Source of the DNA: Streptomyces sp. NBC_01217
GTDB taxonomy: Bacteria; Actinomycetota; Actinomycetes; Streptomycetales; Streptomycetaceae
NCBI RefSeq assembly: GCF_035994185.1
Contig: NZ_CP108538.1
Span: 4,193,501 to 4,257,500, forward strand
Reading direction: 5' to 3'
DNA: 64,000 bases
In this document: piece by piece, positions 1 through 8,006 of the stretch
How the letters are laid out: every line of letters begins with the position of its first letter
Position numbering within the stretch: position 1 is the stretch's first letter
Program-made: the position numbers and the translations under genes
Notes under the pieces: model-generated
Database searches by the model: none
Told to the model about the DNA's origin: nothing
Seen by the model: the letters and a program-made list of their open reading frames with translations, nothing else

Positions 1-31
1 CTCCCCACCCTGACCTAGGAGCCGCCACCTC

Positions 32-877
32 ATGAGCCACGACGCCCGCGAATGGGTGTGGAACCACAGCCGCAGCAAAGGCACCGCCCGCCTGGTACTC
101 ACCCTGATCGCCGACCGATGCCCGGACCGGCGCTGCATCGCGTACGCGTCCGTGCCCACCCTCATGAAGCGCACGAACGCCTCCCGTACGGCGGTGCGGG
201 ACGCGCTGGCCAAGCTGGTGGCCGACGGGGAGCTGGTCGTGCTCGCCGGACGCAAGGGGCCCCGGGGCGAGACGTACTACCACCTGCCGGACGCTGCCCG
301 GTTCCTGGCCGAGGAGGCAGCGGAGCAGGGTCAGCATCTGCCCCCGGGGGGTCGGAATCTGCCCCTTGGGGGACCGGACTCCGGCCCTGCTGACGCCTTC
401 GACGAGGGGTCGGAATCTGATCCCCCGGTACGGAATCTGACCCCCTGGGGGGTCAGATTCAGACCCCCTGGGGGTGCGGATTCCGACCCCCAGAACAGAA
501 GAGAACCGAAGGTGAACGGTAGTAACAGCAGCAGCTCTGCACCGTTCATCCCCGCCACCGACTGGCAGGTCGATGACGGCGCCCGGGCCTGGCTGCAGCA
601 CGACGGCCACCTCGACCGACTCGGCGAGCACGCCCTGCACGCCGCCGACGAGAAGTGGCGCGCCTACCGGGCCGCATGGGCGCCCCGCAGCGCCGCCGCC
701 TGGGCTGCCGACTGGCGCGCGTGGATCGCCCGGGAGCGCACCCCCGCCCCTGACCGACCCAACCTCTACGCCCTGCCCGGCGGCACGCCCGCCCCGCCCA
801 CGCCCGGCATCACCCGCACCGAGGCGCACATGGCCGCCCTGCTCGCCGCCCTGGACGAACCGACCGGAACGGAATAG
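32..877 (+). CDS. Winged-helix DNA-binding protein of a mobile element
   Basis: 281 aa. The N-terminal ~95 residues read as a winged helix-turn-helix (KGTARLVLTLIADRC, then SVPTLMKRTNASRTAVRDAL and a wing ending GETYYHLP), the fold common in replication-initiation or regulatory proteins of Streptomyces plasmids and integrative elements. Residues ~105-165 are low-complexity Gly/Pro/Ser/Asp sequence. Here the DNA itself is built of GGAATCTGACCCCC-type inverted repeats, so this stretch may be selected as DNA rather than protein. The C-terminal ~90 residues are Ala/Trp-rich helices (WRAYRAAWAPRS). An AGGAG lies 11 nt before the ATG. The frameshifted zinc-binding gene and mobC-relaxase follow on the same strand, placing it in a mobilizable element. 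Role in replication or control is inferred only from family and context. Confidence 0.7.
   Translation: MSHDAREWVWNHSRSKGTARLVLTLIADRCPDRRCIAYASVPTLMKRTNASRTAVRDALAKLVADGELVVLAGRKGPRGETYYHLPDAARFLAEEAAEQGQHLPPGGRNLPLGGPDSGPADAFDEGSESDPPVRNLTPWGVRFRPPGGADSDPQNRREPKVNGSNSSSSAPFIPATDWQVDDGARAWLQHDGHLDRLGEHALHAADEKWRAYRAAWAPRSAAAWAADWRAWIARERTPAPDRPNLYALPGGTPAPPTPGITRTEAHMAALLAALDEPTGTE
346..491. repeat. Inverted-repeat cluster inside the wHTH gene
   Basis: Repeated units of the form GGAATCTGACCCCC occur in both orientations. The clearest is a 28-bp near-perfect palindrome at 433-460: arms GAATCTGACCCCC (433-445) and GGGGGTCAGATTC (448-460) around TG. A second palindrome, ACCCCC-T-GGGGGT, follows at 463-475. 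Further half-sites start near 346, 405 and 477. The translation of the stretch is low-complexity. A multiprotein binding site (iteron- or operator-like) embedded in the coding sequence is an inference. Confidence 0.7.
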
Positions 878-882
878 CCACC

Positions 883-1574
883 CTGGAACGAACCGAAATC
901 GCCGCCATCCTGGCCTACATCGGCCGCCTCGACCCCCGCAACATCCGCACCGGCGCGGGCGAGGGCCGCGCCCACATCGCCCAGTGGCACGACCTGCTGG
1001 ACGACGTGCCCTTCACCACGGTCCACGGCCGGGACGTCCGCGAAGCGGTACGAGCCCACGTCCTCGACTCGCCGTACCCGATCCTCCCGGTGGACGTCGC
1101 CCACAAGTGGCACACGTACCGGCGTGACCGACTCGCCCGACACACCGACCCGACCCCGGTCGCCGACCCGGACGACCCGACCGCCTGGCGGGCTGAGCCC
1201 ATGAGCAGTCGGCACGCCGGCGCCGCCGGAAGGGCGGCCCCCTCGACGCACCGGCAGCTCACGCGCGGCGACCCCCACCCGGACATCAAGACCCAACTGC
1301 GCGCTGTCGGCTCGTGCATCCCTCCTGCCGCCCGCGCGTCGAGCTTGACCGCTACCGGCGGAACCGTGACGTACGCGAGACCGCCGTCGCGCGGGGAGAA
1401 CCCGATGCCCTCAGCGTTCGATGCGAGTGGTGCCACTCCCGCGAGGGCGAACCCTGCCGAAGTCGGCGTGTGGGCCCCGACGGCCGCACCCGGAGCAGGG
1501 CGCCCCGGGCCACGCCCGATCCGACACATGTCGAGCTCGCTGCCAGAGTGCTCGCCCGGCAGAGAGCTACATGA
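883..1574 (+). pseudogene. Frameshifted zinc-binding mobile-element protein
   Basis: Coding sequence runs from about 883 (reading LERTEIAAILAYIGRLDPR; no ATG/GTG at the head, a CTG at 883 is the first in-frame candidate) through PYPILPVDVAHKW and MSSRHAGAAGRAAP to SCIPPAAR near 1338. It then continues convincingly only in another frame as VELDRYRRNRDVRETAV and RCEWCHSREGEPC, ending at TGA 1572-1574. The second part has a Cys-x2-Cys-x6-Cys plus downstream His pattern of a small zinc finger. The two halves look like one protein split by a 1-nt change between about 1335 and 1345. Such genes commonly sit between the wHTH gene and mobC in actinobacterial elements. Either a genuine pseudogene or a sequencing error; function unknown. 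Confidence 0.55.
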
Positions 1575-1653
1575 CGCAGCCCCTGCCTCTCGCCACCGTC
1601 CCGCCTGCCCCGCGTGGACAGCTGGGGGGCCAGGCGAATCGCCGGCTGGGCAC

Positions 1654-2090
1654 GGTCCCCGGCGTCGGTCCCGAAGCATGCGCCTCACCGATCGGGGACC
1701 GTCCCAAGAGATCGCCCGTCACAGGCTGCGGGGAACGAGCCTGACAGCAACGGGGACCGTCCCCACCTCGGTCCCCAAAGGCGGGGGACTGGTTGCGTCG
1801 ACGACCGAGATGACGCGGTCTCCGAGGCCCATATGAAAACTGGTCAGCTCGGGCGAGGACTTCACGAACCCGCTGGTCAGGGGGGGCACGAAGGCGTCCC
1901 CGTCACGGTCCCAGCATCGGGGACCGTCCCCGCAAAGCCCGTAAACGGTCCCGTCGGGGACCGAGGCCATGCCGTGGAACGGGACGGTCCCCGTGACGAT
2001 GCGTCAGGGGGACCGTCCCCGATGAACGGCACGTGCCCGTCCCCAAGTGTCTGGGGACCGTGCACCGCAGCGCTTTGGGGACCGGTCCCC
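1654..2090. repeat. Array of GGGGACCGTCCCC palindromic repeats
   Basis: A stretch with no convincing gene holds about a dozen full or half copies of a 13-14 bp palindromic motif. Full copies: 1693-1705, 1752-1764, 1919-1931, 1981-1992 (GGGACGGTCCCC), 2008-2020 and a perfect 14-mer GGGGACCGGTCCCC at 2077-2090. Half-sites (GGTCCC or GGGGACC) occur near 1654, 1667, 1770, 1907, 1947, 1955 and 2053. Spacing is irregular. It lies between the zinc-finger remnant and the hairpins before mobC, so a replication or transfer origin, or a repressor array of the element, is likely. Confidence 0.8.
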
Positions 2091-2326
2091 GTTGGCCTTG
2101 CGATCGCGGCTGCGGCTCCGCCAGCCCGTGCCTCAGTTGCCCTTCCAAGATCACACACCACAACCGCTGGGCTGCTCCGACCCTTGGCCGTCTGCCAACA
2201 GTCGGCACACCCCCGGCGGCTCAGCATCCCTACCCCGGAGAACATCACCCGTGCCCAGCCACCACCCTGACCACATCAACCAGCAGGAGATACCGATCGC
2301 CCCAGACAACAGCCCAGCAAGTTGTA

Positions 2327-2396
2327 CCGGGAGCAATGCTCCCGGGATTCCCGCCCCAGGAGTGGCGGGAACAACCCGGTGCCAGGGGGCACCGGG
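2327..2396. other. Three tandem hairpins, candidate oriT
   Basis: Three perfect hairpins lie back to back about 130 bp before mobC. The first has arms CCGGGAGCA (2327-2335) and TGCTCCCGG (2337-2345). The second has arms TTCCCGCC (2348-2355) and GGCGGGAA (2364-2371). The third has arms CCCGGTGCC (2375-2383) and GGCACCGGG (2388-2396). Relaxases of the MobA/VirD2 type nick beside such inverted repeats, usually just upstream of the mobC-relaxase genes. The nic site itself cannot be read. Confidence 0.55.
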
Positions 2397-2523
2397 GGGT
2401 CAGGCTGCGACCTAGGGCGGATCGCAGCAGGGAAGGCAACGGCAGGCCGAATCCCTGGCGAAGCGACGCCAGCGTCCGCGTCAGCCGACGTCGCTCAAGC
2501 GTCTGCACCAGCCCAGCTGCCGC

Positions 2524-2865
2524 ATGAACGACACCGAGTTCCAGCGTTTCACCGACGCCGCCGCCCACTGCCAGATGTCCAACGCCGCCTTCCTTGCCTA
2601 CGCCGTCGACAAGGCCGCACGCGACCTGCATCGCACTGCCGCCGAGATCGCCACTGAACGAGAGGTCATCAACGAGCTGTTCGCCGCCCGTCGGCACCTG
2701 GGCTGGATCCACGGCCTGTTCAACCAGGTCGCCAAGGCCCTCAACTCCGGTGCCGACGCACCCCACCTGGACGCCATGGCCCAGCGCGTCGGCAGCGCGG
2801 CCCGCCGCATGGAGGACGCCGCAGACGCCCTGCTCGCCCACCGCGACGGCGGTGCCCCGGAGTGA
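2524..2865 (+). CDS. mobC: MobC-like relaxosome accessory protein
   Basis: 113 aa from ATG 2524. The start MNDTEFQRFTDAAAHCQMSNAAFLAYAV resembles the ribbon-helix-helix part of MobC proteins, and the helical remainder (ARRHLGWIHGLFNQVAKALNSG) matches the family's second half, which binds near oriT and assists the relaxase. Coding-like sequence (AESLAKRRQRPRQPTSLKR, a basic arm typical of MobC) continues upstream in frame to a TAG at 2413-2415 without any ATG, GTG or TTG. The real start may therefore be a CTG (e.g. 2455), or the 5' end may be altered. The stop overlaps the relaxase GTG by 4 bp, so the two are translationally coupled. Confidence 0.75.
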   Translation: MNDTEFQRFTDAAAHCQMSNAAFLAYAVDKAARDLHRTAAEIATEREVINELFAARRHLGWIHGLFNQVAKALNSGADAPHLDAMAQRVGSAARRMEDAADALLAHRDGGAPE

Positions 2866-4574
2866 TCCCCAGCATCCACGACCGCGGCAGCGAGACGATC
2901 GGCCTGATCCGCTACCTCTACGGCCCCGGCACCAAAGAGGAACACACCGACCCGCACCTGGTGGCCGCCTTCGACCCGCTCACCCCCGACCCCGGCCGCG
3001 ACCCGAAGGCCACCTACGAACACCTCCAGCGCCTCCTCGACCAGCCCGTCGCTGCCCTGGCCACCGGCAAGCGTCCCGAGAAACACGTATGGCACCTGTC
3101 CGTGCGGGCCGCCCCCGAGGACCCGATCCTGTCCGACGAGGACTGGGCAACCATCGCCCGCCGCATGGTCGCCGCCACCGGCATCGCCCCCGACGGCGAC
3201 GAAACCGCCTGCCGGTGGGCGGCAGTCCGGCACGCCGCCGACCACATCCACATCATCGCCACCCTCGTACGCGACGACGGCCGCCGGCCCCGCCTGCACA
3301 ACGAGGCCCGCCGCGCCCAGACCGAATGCCGCCGCATCGAAGCCGACTACGGACTGCGCCGCGTCCCGCCCGGGGACGGCACCGCTGCCAAGCCCCCCAC
3401 CAGCGCCGAATGCCACAAAGCCGAACGCGAGGGCAGGGAGCAACCGGCACGCGAGGAACTGCGCGAAACCGTACGGCGGGCAGTGGCCGGAGCCATGAGC
3501 GAGGAGGAGTTCTTCGACCGACTGGCCGCCGCCGGCCTGCTGATCCGCAAGCGCGTCGCACCCTCCGGCGACCTGCTCGGCTACAAGGTCGCCCTCCCGG
3601 ACAACCGCAACGGCGAGAAAGAGCCCGTGTTCTACGCGGGCTCCACCCTCTCCCCCGACCTGTCCCTGCCCCGCATCCGCAAACGCTTCACCGCCGGCAT
3701 CCCAAACCAGGGCACGGACGCACCCTCCGTCGAAGCCCCGAGTGGCCCGGCGACAGCGCGGCGTCGGACGGCCACGGCTGCGTGGCAGGCAATGCTGGTC
3801 ATCGACCATGGTGAGGACGCCCAGGTGGCCGCGCACATCGCGGCGGCCGGGGAGGTCCTGGACGCGCTCGCCAAGACCTCCGCCGCCCACACCCGCGCCG
3901 AACTGCGTGAGGCGGCCTTTGCGTTCGAGCGGGCGACGCGCTCCCACATCAAGGCAGAACGCGGACACGACCACGCCCTACGCCAGGCCGCCCGCGACCT
4001 CGTCTACAGCGGCCCCGCCCTGGGCCGCGGAGAAGACGGCGCCACCACCGCGATGGCGATCGACATGGCGTTCTTCCTCATCACCGCCGCCGCCCACTGG
4101 CACGCGAAGAAGAACCACGCCCAACAGGCCGCCGCAGCCCGCCAAGCCGCCGAACACCTGCGCGCCGCCTACCAGGCAGCCGCCGACGTCCCATTGGGCG
4201 TGCTGTACCGGCGAGGTCGGCGCCTGCCCCAGCCCCTGCGCCAGAAGCAGGCCGCCCACCTGCGCCAGACAGTGCCGGAGCTGGCCGAACAGATCCTCGC
4301 CGAAGCGGGCTGGCACGCCCTGGCCGCCACACTCGCCGACGCCGAGACCACCGGACACGACCCGGCCGCACTCCTGGCAGAAGCTGCCGGACGGCAGGAG
4401 TTGGGCACCGCCGATTCCATCAGTGACGTGCTGGTGTGGCGGCTGCGCCGCATGGCCGACCTGCCCGCCGACGCGACCGCGATGCCCGAGCCCACCACCA
4501 CCGCGACAACGGGCAACCGACGTGCCGCCGGCCTCTCGCCGAACCGAGACAATCGCCCCCGTAAGACAAGGTGA
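2862..4574 (+). CDS. MobA/VirD2-family relaxase
   Basis: 570 aa, GTG start overlapping the mobC stop (GTGA). Relaxases nick one strand at oriT through a tyrosine and pilot it during conjugation. The N-terminal domain has LIRYLYGPG (candidate nucleophilic tyrosines Y18/Y20), EHTDPHLVA, and the metal-binding HUH-type motif RHAADHIHII with H124, H128 and H130. The remaining ~350 residues are helical and Ala/Arg-rich with no recognisable helicase or primase motif. With mobC and the upstream hairpins it forms a mobilization module. No integrase, TraB-type translocase or type IV coupling protein is in view, so the element is mobilizable or a remnant rather than self-transmissible as seen here. Confidence 0.85.
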   Translation: MIPSIHDRGSETIGLIRYLYGPGTKEEHTDPHLVAAFDPLTPDPGRDPKATYEHLQRLLDQPVAALATGKRPEKHVWHLSVRAAPEDPILSDEDWATIARRMVAATGIAPDGDETACRWAAVRHAADHIHIIATLVRDDGRRPRLHNEARRAQTECRRIEADYGLRRVPPGDGTAAKPPTSAECHKAEREGREQPAREELRETVRRAVAGAMSEEEFFDRLAAAGLLIRKRVAPSGDLLGYKVALPDNRNGEKEPVFYAGSTLSPDLSLPRIRKRFTAGIPNQGTDAPSVEAPSGPATARRRTATAAWQAMLVIDHGEDAQVAAHIAAAGEVLDALAKTSAAHTRAELREAAFAFERATRSHIKAERGHDHALRQAARDLVYSGPALGRGEDGATTAMAIDMAFFLITAAAHWHAKKNHAQQAAAARQAAEHLRAAYQAAADVPLGVLYRRGRRLPQPLRQKQAAHLRQTVPELAEQILAEAGWHALAATLADAETTGHDPAALLAEAAGRQELGTADSISDVLVWRLRRMADLPADATAMPEPTTTATTGNRRAAGLSPNRDNRPRKTR

Positions 4575-4588
4575 CGCCAGCCATATGA

Positions 4589-4626
4589 CGGTGCCCCTCT
4601 GCCATGGCCAGGGCAGAGGGGCACCG
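4589..4626. terminator. Hairpin terminator between convergent genes
   Basis: Perfect 15-bp arms CGGTGCCCCTCTGCC (4589-4603) and its complement (4612-4626) around an 8-nt loop, between the relaxase stop and the end of the convergent AlaRS-like gene. There is no T-tract, as usual for Streptomyces; it probably serves both directions. Confidence 0.75.
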
Positions 4627-4700
4627 ATGAGTCGCAGAACTCCGCGGCCTGCCGTACGCGGTTCATGACACACCCTGGAACTCCCGTACATACTGTGGCC

Positions 4701-5696
4701 CTACAGACGCATCTCCTCCTCCATAGCGCGAGCGATCTCTGGCCATGGAGCGCGCAGGACGCCGACGAGCGACCAGTAGCCGTACATCTCCCGGACCAGG
4801 GCTCCGACGCCAAGGCGGGCGGTGTCTCGGTCGATTGAGCCAATGACCCGCCGGGTGATTCCCCCTGCTCCCCGGGCAGCTGGGCTGATCCCGTGCCCAA
4901 GTAGGAGCGTGGCGGTACGGATGGCATCCAGCGTGGTCGGCGGCGCAGCCTCGGCGAAGCTGGCGTAGATCAGTTGATGCCAGCACTTCTGGGTGCGAGC
5001 CCACGCCAAGCGTTCGAGTCCGCTGCCGACGTCCACGGCCAAGTGGCCTGGGTGTTCGGTGTTCCATAGGAGGACGATGTCGCCAAGGGTGCGGTCCAGG
5101 TGCTGGAAACGCAGTGTGATGCCCTCGACCTGCCGCCGACGCCAGGAGGACAACTTGCCCTTGATGCCCAAGTGCCGGGCATGAAAGCCGAGTTGGGAGA
5201 GCACTGTCAGCCACCCGTCGAGGATGGCACCGTACTCCTGCAGGTTGTCTATCCGTTGAACCCGGGAGATGTTGACGAAGGAGGTCAGGAAGCCGTCCCT
5301 CAGGTGGCCGGTGGCGTCCCTCTGACCCGTGAAGCGGACGACTGGTTGGGGCAGGAACCCGCTTCGGTATGTACGCAGTTGGCCGTCTTTGAGCAGTGGG
5401 TCGAGTGCCTGGACCGCGGAGATGGTCAGTTCGGTCTCCCGGCCCCAGCGGAGGGGAAGGCAGGCGTCACGTGCGACCCCGTCTCGCGCGAAACCAGTCT
5501 CCAGCGAGTCAAGCAGTTCACTCCATGCGAGCGGTCTGCGCGGTGGTCTGTAGGGAGAACCACGGTTCGGGTGGCGGATCTCGATGTGGCGGCCGTCGGC
5601 CGTGAATTCCCAGTGCGGGCTTAACGCGGCACGCAGCACGCCCGGTATCTGCTGGGCCAATTCATCCCCAAACGTTTGTTTCACCCGGGTCAGCAC
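4701..5696 (-). CDS. Free-standing alanyl-tRNA synthetase-like catalytic core
   Basis: 331 aa. Class II synthetase features of the AlaRS type are visible: QPVVRFTGQRD (117-127) and LTSFVNIS (137-144) in the place of the AlaRS motif-2 region, RTLGDIVLLWN before the third motif, and VGSGLERLAWA (223-233), close to the AlaRS motif 3. The tRNA-recognition, editing (HxxxH) and C-Ala domains of full AlaRS (~870 aa) are missing, so it is not a housekeeping enzyme. It may activate an amino acid for a carrier, small molecule or tRNA. It is the last gene of the minus-strand operon; its ATG overlaps the glycosyltransferase stop by 7 bp. The second synthetase gene of the operon (SerRS) makes an aminoacyl-dependent pathway plausible, but substrate is unknown. 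Confidence 0.6.
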   Translation of the reverse strand: MLTRVKQTFGDELAQQIPGVLRAALSPHWEFTADGRHIEIRHPNRGSPYRPPRRPLAWSELLDSLETGFARDGVARDACLPLRWGRETELTISAVQALDPLLKDGQLRTYRSGFLPQPVVRFTGQRDATGHLRDGFLTSFVNISRVQRIDNLQEYGAILDGWLTVLSQLGFHARHLGIKGKLSSWRRRQVEGITLRFQHLDRTLGDIVLLWNTEHPGHLAVDVGSGLERLAWARTQKCWHQLIYASFAEAAPPTTLDAIRTATLLLGHGISPAARGAGGITRRVIGSIDRDTARLGVGALVREMYGYWSLVGVLRAPWPEIARAMEEEMRL

Positions 5697-6712
5697 GGTC
5701 GTGTCGCCATCGTCTGGAAGTGACGGACCGGGTCGAAGCGCTGCATTCCGACAGCCTGGACCCGGCGGTGGTCGAGGTCTTCCGCCTGCTGTATTGAGTC
5801 GACGAGCCTCCGCGCCGCTGTCTCATCGTCCTCTCGGGGGTCGGCGACGGCGACCGCGCCGGTCTCGTTACACAAGGCTGCCTGGGCACATGTCCCTTCC
5901 CGCCAGGTGAGAGCAGCCATAGGAGTGCCGGCGCGGAGGGACTCACCGAAGACAGCGGCACCGGCCTCTACGTACCCACGGGCGTACGTGTAGACGAAGA
6001 CCGACGCCTCGGCGATCGCGGCTGTCTTGGCGGTGCCCCCGAGTTCGCCGACCCACTCCACGTGTTCGGCGCCGAAGAGGTCCTCGTGGCGCCGCACATA
6101 TTCCTTGTCGAAGACCGGACCGACGATTCGGATCCGGCGGCCAAGAATCTGTGCCGCCCGCACGGCGATGTGTGGGACCTTGTCCTCGTCGATCCGGCCG
6201 AGCCAGACGAGGTCGTTACCAGCGGTGGCTGGAGGCTCCTCCTCGTGGAGGCCGAGGTGAACGGCGAGCTCAGGGATCGGCCGGTGGTCGGCGTAGCGCT
6301 CGGTCATCTCGGGCGAGTAGCAGTAGAGCCGCGACCGTCGGCCGTCGAAGGCGGTGGCGGTGTGCTGGAAAACCGGTGAGTGTTGGAACGTGGCGACGTC
6401 GCAGTCCAGCTCGCTCCATGTGCGGGTCCAGGCCGGAAGCGACGGGTACTCGTGGCCCACGACCATGAGGTCGTAGCCGCTGCCGCGCAGCTCCCGCTCT
6501 GCGAGCGTTCCGGGTGTGATGTCCTCCAGGCGAACCGGCTTTCGGACCCAGTCGTTCTCCAGGTCCCTGAGCCAGCCCGGCCCAAGAAGGTGTACGTCGG
6601 CGCCTGCGGCTCGGGCGCCTACGGCGACCGCCCACAGCCATCGTTCGATCCCGCCGTAGCCAGCAGGTGGAAAGGCGTAGCTACCAGGGAAGTCGCAGAC
6701 GCCGACGAGCAC
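5690..6712 (-). CDS. GT4-family glycosyltransferase
   Basis: 340 aa from GTG 6712, one base after the serS stop; an earlier start would lie inside serS. The N-terminal PPAGYGGIERWLWAVAVG and the middle LVWLGRIDEDKVPHIAVRAAQ with RIVGPV are the acceptor-side and nucleotide-sugar-side signatures of GT4 (GT-B fold) enzymes, and the late AGTPMAALTWREG is the usual donor-binding region with its acidic residue. It transfers a sugar from an activated donor to an unknown acceptor. No signal peptide or membrane segment, so cytoplasmic. Tight coupling with serS and the AlaRS-like gene suggests all three act in one pathway, perhaps glycosylating an aminoacylated product. Confidence 0.75.
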   Translation of the reverse strand: MLVGVCDFPGSYAFPPAGYGGIERWLWAVAVGARAAGADVHLLGPGWLRDLENDWVRKPVRLEDITPGTLAERELRGSGYDLMVVGHEYPSLPAWTRTWSELDCDVATFQHSPVFQHTATAFDGRRSRLYCYSPEMTERYADHRPIPELAVHLGLHEEEPPATAGNDLVWLGRIDEDKVPHIAVRAAQILGRRIRIVGPVFDKEYVRRHEDLFGAEHVEWVGELGGTAKTAAIAEASVFVYTYARGYVEAGAAVFGESLRAGTPMAALTWREGTCAQAALCNETGAVAVADPREDDETAARRLVDSIQQAEDLDHRRVQAVGMQRFDPVRHFQTMATRPC

Positions 6713-6713
6713 G

Positions 6714-8006
6714 TTATGCCTCCGGTGTTCCGTCCGCCGAGATACGGCGGAAGCCGAGGTACGGGACGAGCGATTCGGGCAGGACGATGGAGCCGTCCTG
6801 CTGCTGGCACTGCTCAAGGAGAGCGGCCAGGGTGCGGCCGACGGGCAGGCCGGAGCCGTTGAGGGTGGCGACGAGCTTGGGCTTGCCGTCCTCGCCGCGG
6901 GTCCGGATGTTGGCCCGGCGGGCCTGGAAGGTGCCAAAGTTGGAGACCGAGGAGATCTCGCGGTACGTGTTCTGGCTCGGGATCCAGACCTCGATGTCGT
7001 AGGTGAGCTGGGCGGAGAAGCCGGTGTCACCCGCGGCCAGCTTGACGACGCGGTAGGCGAGGCCGAGTTCCTTCAGGCACGCCTCGGCATGGCCGACCAT
7101 CGTCTCCAGCGTGGCGTCCGCATCCGCCGGGTCGACCATCTGGACGATCTCGACCTTGGCGAACTGGTGCTGGCGGATCAGGCCCCGGGTGTCGCGGCCG
7201 TACGAGCCTGCTTCGGACCGGAAGCACGGCGTGTGCGCGGTGAGCGCCAGCGGCAGCTCGGCCGCAGGGATGATCTCGTCGGCGTAGAGGTTGGTCAGTG
7301 GCACCTCGGCCGTGGGGATCAGGAACAGCTCGCGGTCGGCGACGCCGGTCTTGAACAGGTCCTCCTCGAACTTCGGCAACTGCCCCGTGCCGGTCATCGT
7401 CTTGCGGGTGACCAGGTACGGGACCGCGTGCTCGACGTACCCGTGCCGACGGGTGTGCAGGTCGAGGAAGAGCGTGGCCAGGGCACGCTCCAGTGCTGCT
7501 CCGGCGCCGCGCGAGACCGCGAAGCGCGGGCCGGACAGCTTCGTCGCCCGAGCGAAGTCGAGGATGCCGGTGGCCTCGCCAAGGTCGACGTGGTCCTTCG
7601 GTTCGAACGGGAAGGCCGGCGGAGTGCCGACCCGGCGGATCTCGATCGCGAACTCCTCGGAGTCGCCGTCCGGGGCCGCGTCGTCCGGCAGGTTCGGGAT
7701 GCTGAGGAGGAGATCGCGGAGCTGTTCCTCGACCTCCACCTGCCCGGCCTCGATCTCCCGGATCTGGTCCTTCAGCTCGCGGGCGCGCTCCTTCAGTTTG
7801 GAGATGTCGCCGCCCTGCTTGGCCGTCTGCTGGACCTCACTCGCCACCCGCTTGGACTCAGCCCGCAGCTCGTCGGCCGAGCGGATGCTCTGGTTGCGCC
7901 GAGACTGGAGGGACTCCAGCTCGGACAGGTCCAGAGAGTAACCGCGACGGGCGAGCCGACGAACCGCTTCGGCACCCATTTCAATTAGGGCGCGGGCATC
8001 ATGCAT
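6714..8006 (-). CDS. serS: Seryl-tRNA synthetase, probable second copy
   Basis: 430 aa from ATG 8006, the standard bacterial SerRS length; longer readings run into the preceding gene. It charges tRNA-Ser with serine. The N-terminal coiled-coil arm (about 25-100, rich in Lys/Glu/Arg, ending IPNLPDDAAPDG) is followed by the class II core: FLIPTAEVPLTN, motif 2 CFRSEAGSYGRDTRGL with RQHQFAKVE, and motif 3 LNGSGLPVGRTLAALLEQ. All look intact, so it should be active. Its ATG overlaps the histidine-phosphatase stop by 8 bp. A housekeeping serS is expected elsewhere in a Streptomyces chromosome; a serS inside a biosynthetic-looking operon recalls those giving self-resistance (albomycin) or supplying seryl-tRNA to a pathway (valanimycin). 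Confidence 0.9.
   Translation of the reverse strand: MHDARALIEMGAEAVRRLARRGYSLDLSELESLQSRRNQSIRSADELRAESKRVASEVQQTAKQGGDISKLKERARELKDQIREIEAGQVEVEEQLRDLLLSIPNLPDDAAPDGDSEEFAIEIRRVGTPPAFPFEPKDHVDLGEATGILDFARATKLSGPRFAVSRGAGAALERALATLFLDLHTRRHGYVEHAVPYLVTRKTMTGTGQLPKFEEDLFKTGVADRELFLIPTAEVPLTNLYADEIIPAAELPLALTAHTPCFRSEAGSYGRDTRGLIRQHQFAKVEIVQMVDPADADATLETMVGHAEACLKELGLAYRVVKLAAGDTGFSAQLTYDIEVWIPSQNTYREISSVSNFGTFQARRANIRTRGEDGKPKLVATLNGSGLPVGRTLAALLEQCQQQDGSIVLPESLVPYLGFRRISADGTPEA

Noticed and set aside
1571..1744. Small reading frame MTQPLPLATVPPAPRG... overlapping the end of the zinc-finger remnant (ATGA)
   Set aside because: 57 codons running into the palindrome array, no family resemblance; the repeats explain its sequence.
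1614..2270. Long open frame across the GGGGACCGTCCCC repeats
   Set aside because: Generated by the repeats in a high-G+C context; no start signal and no domain.
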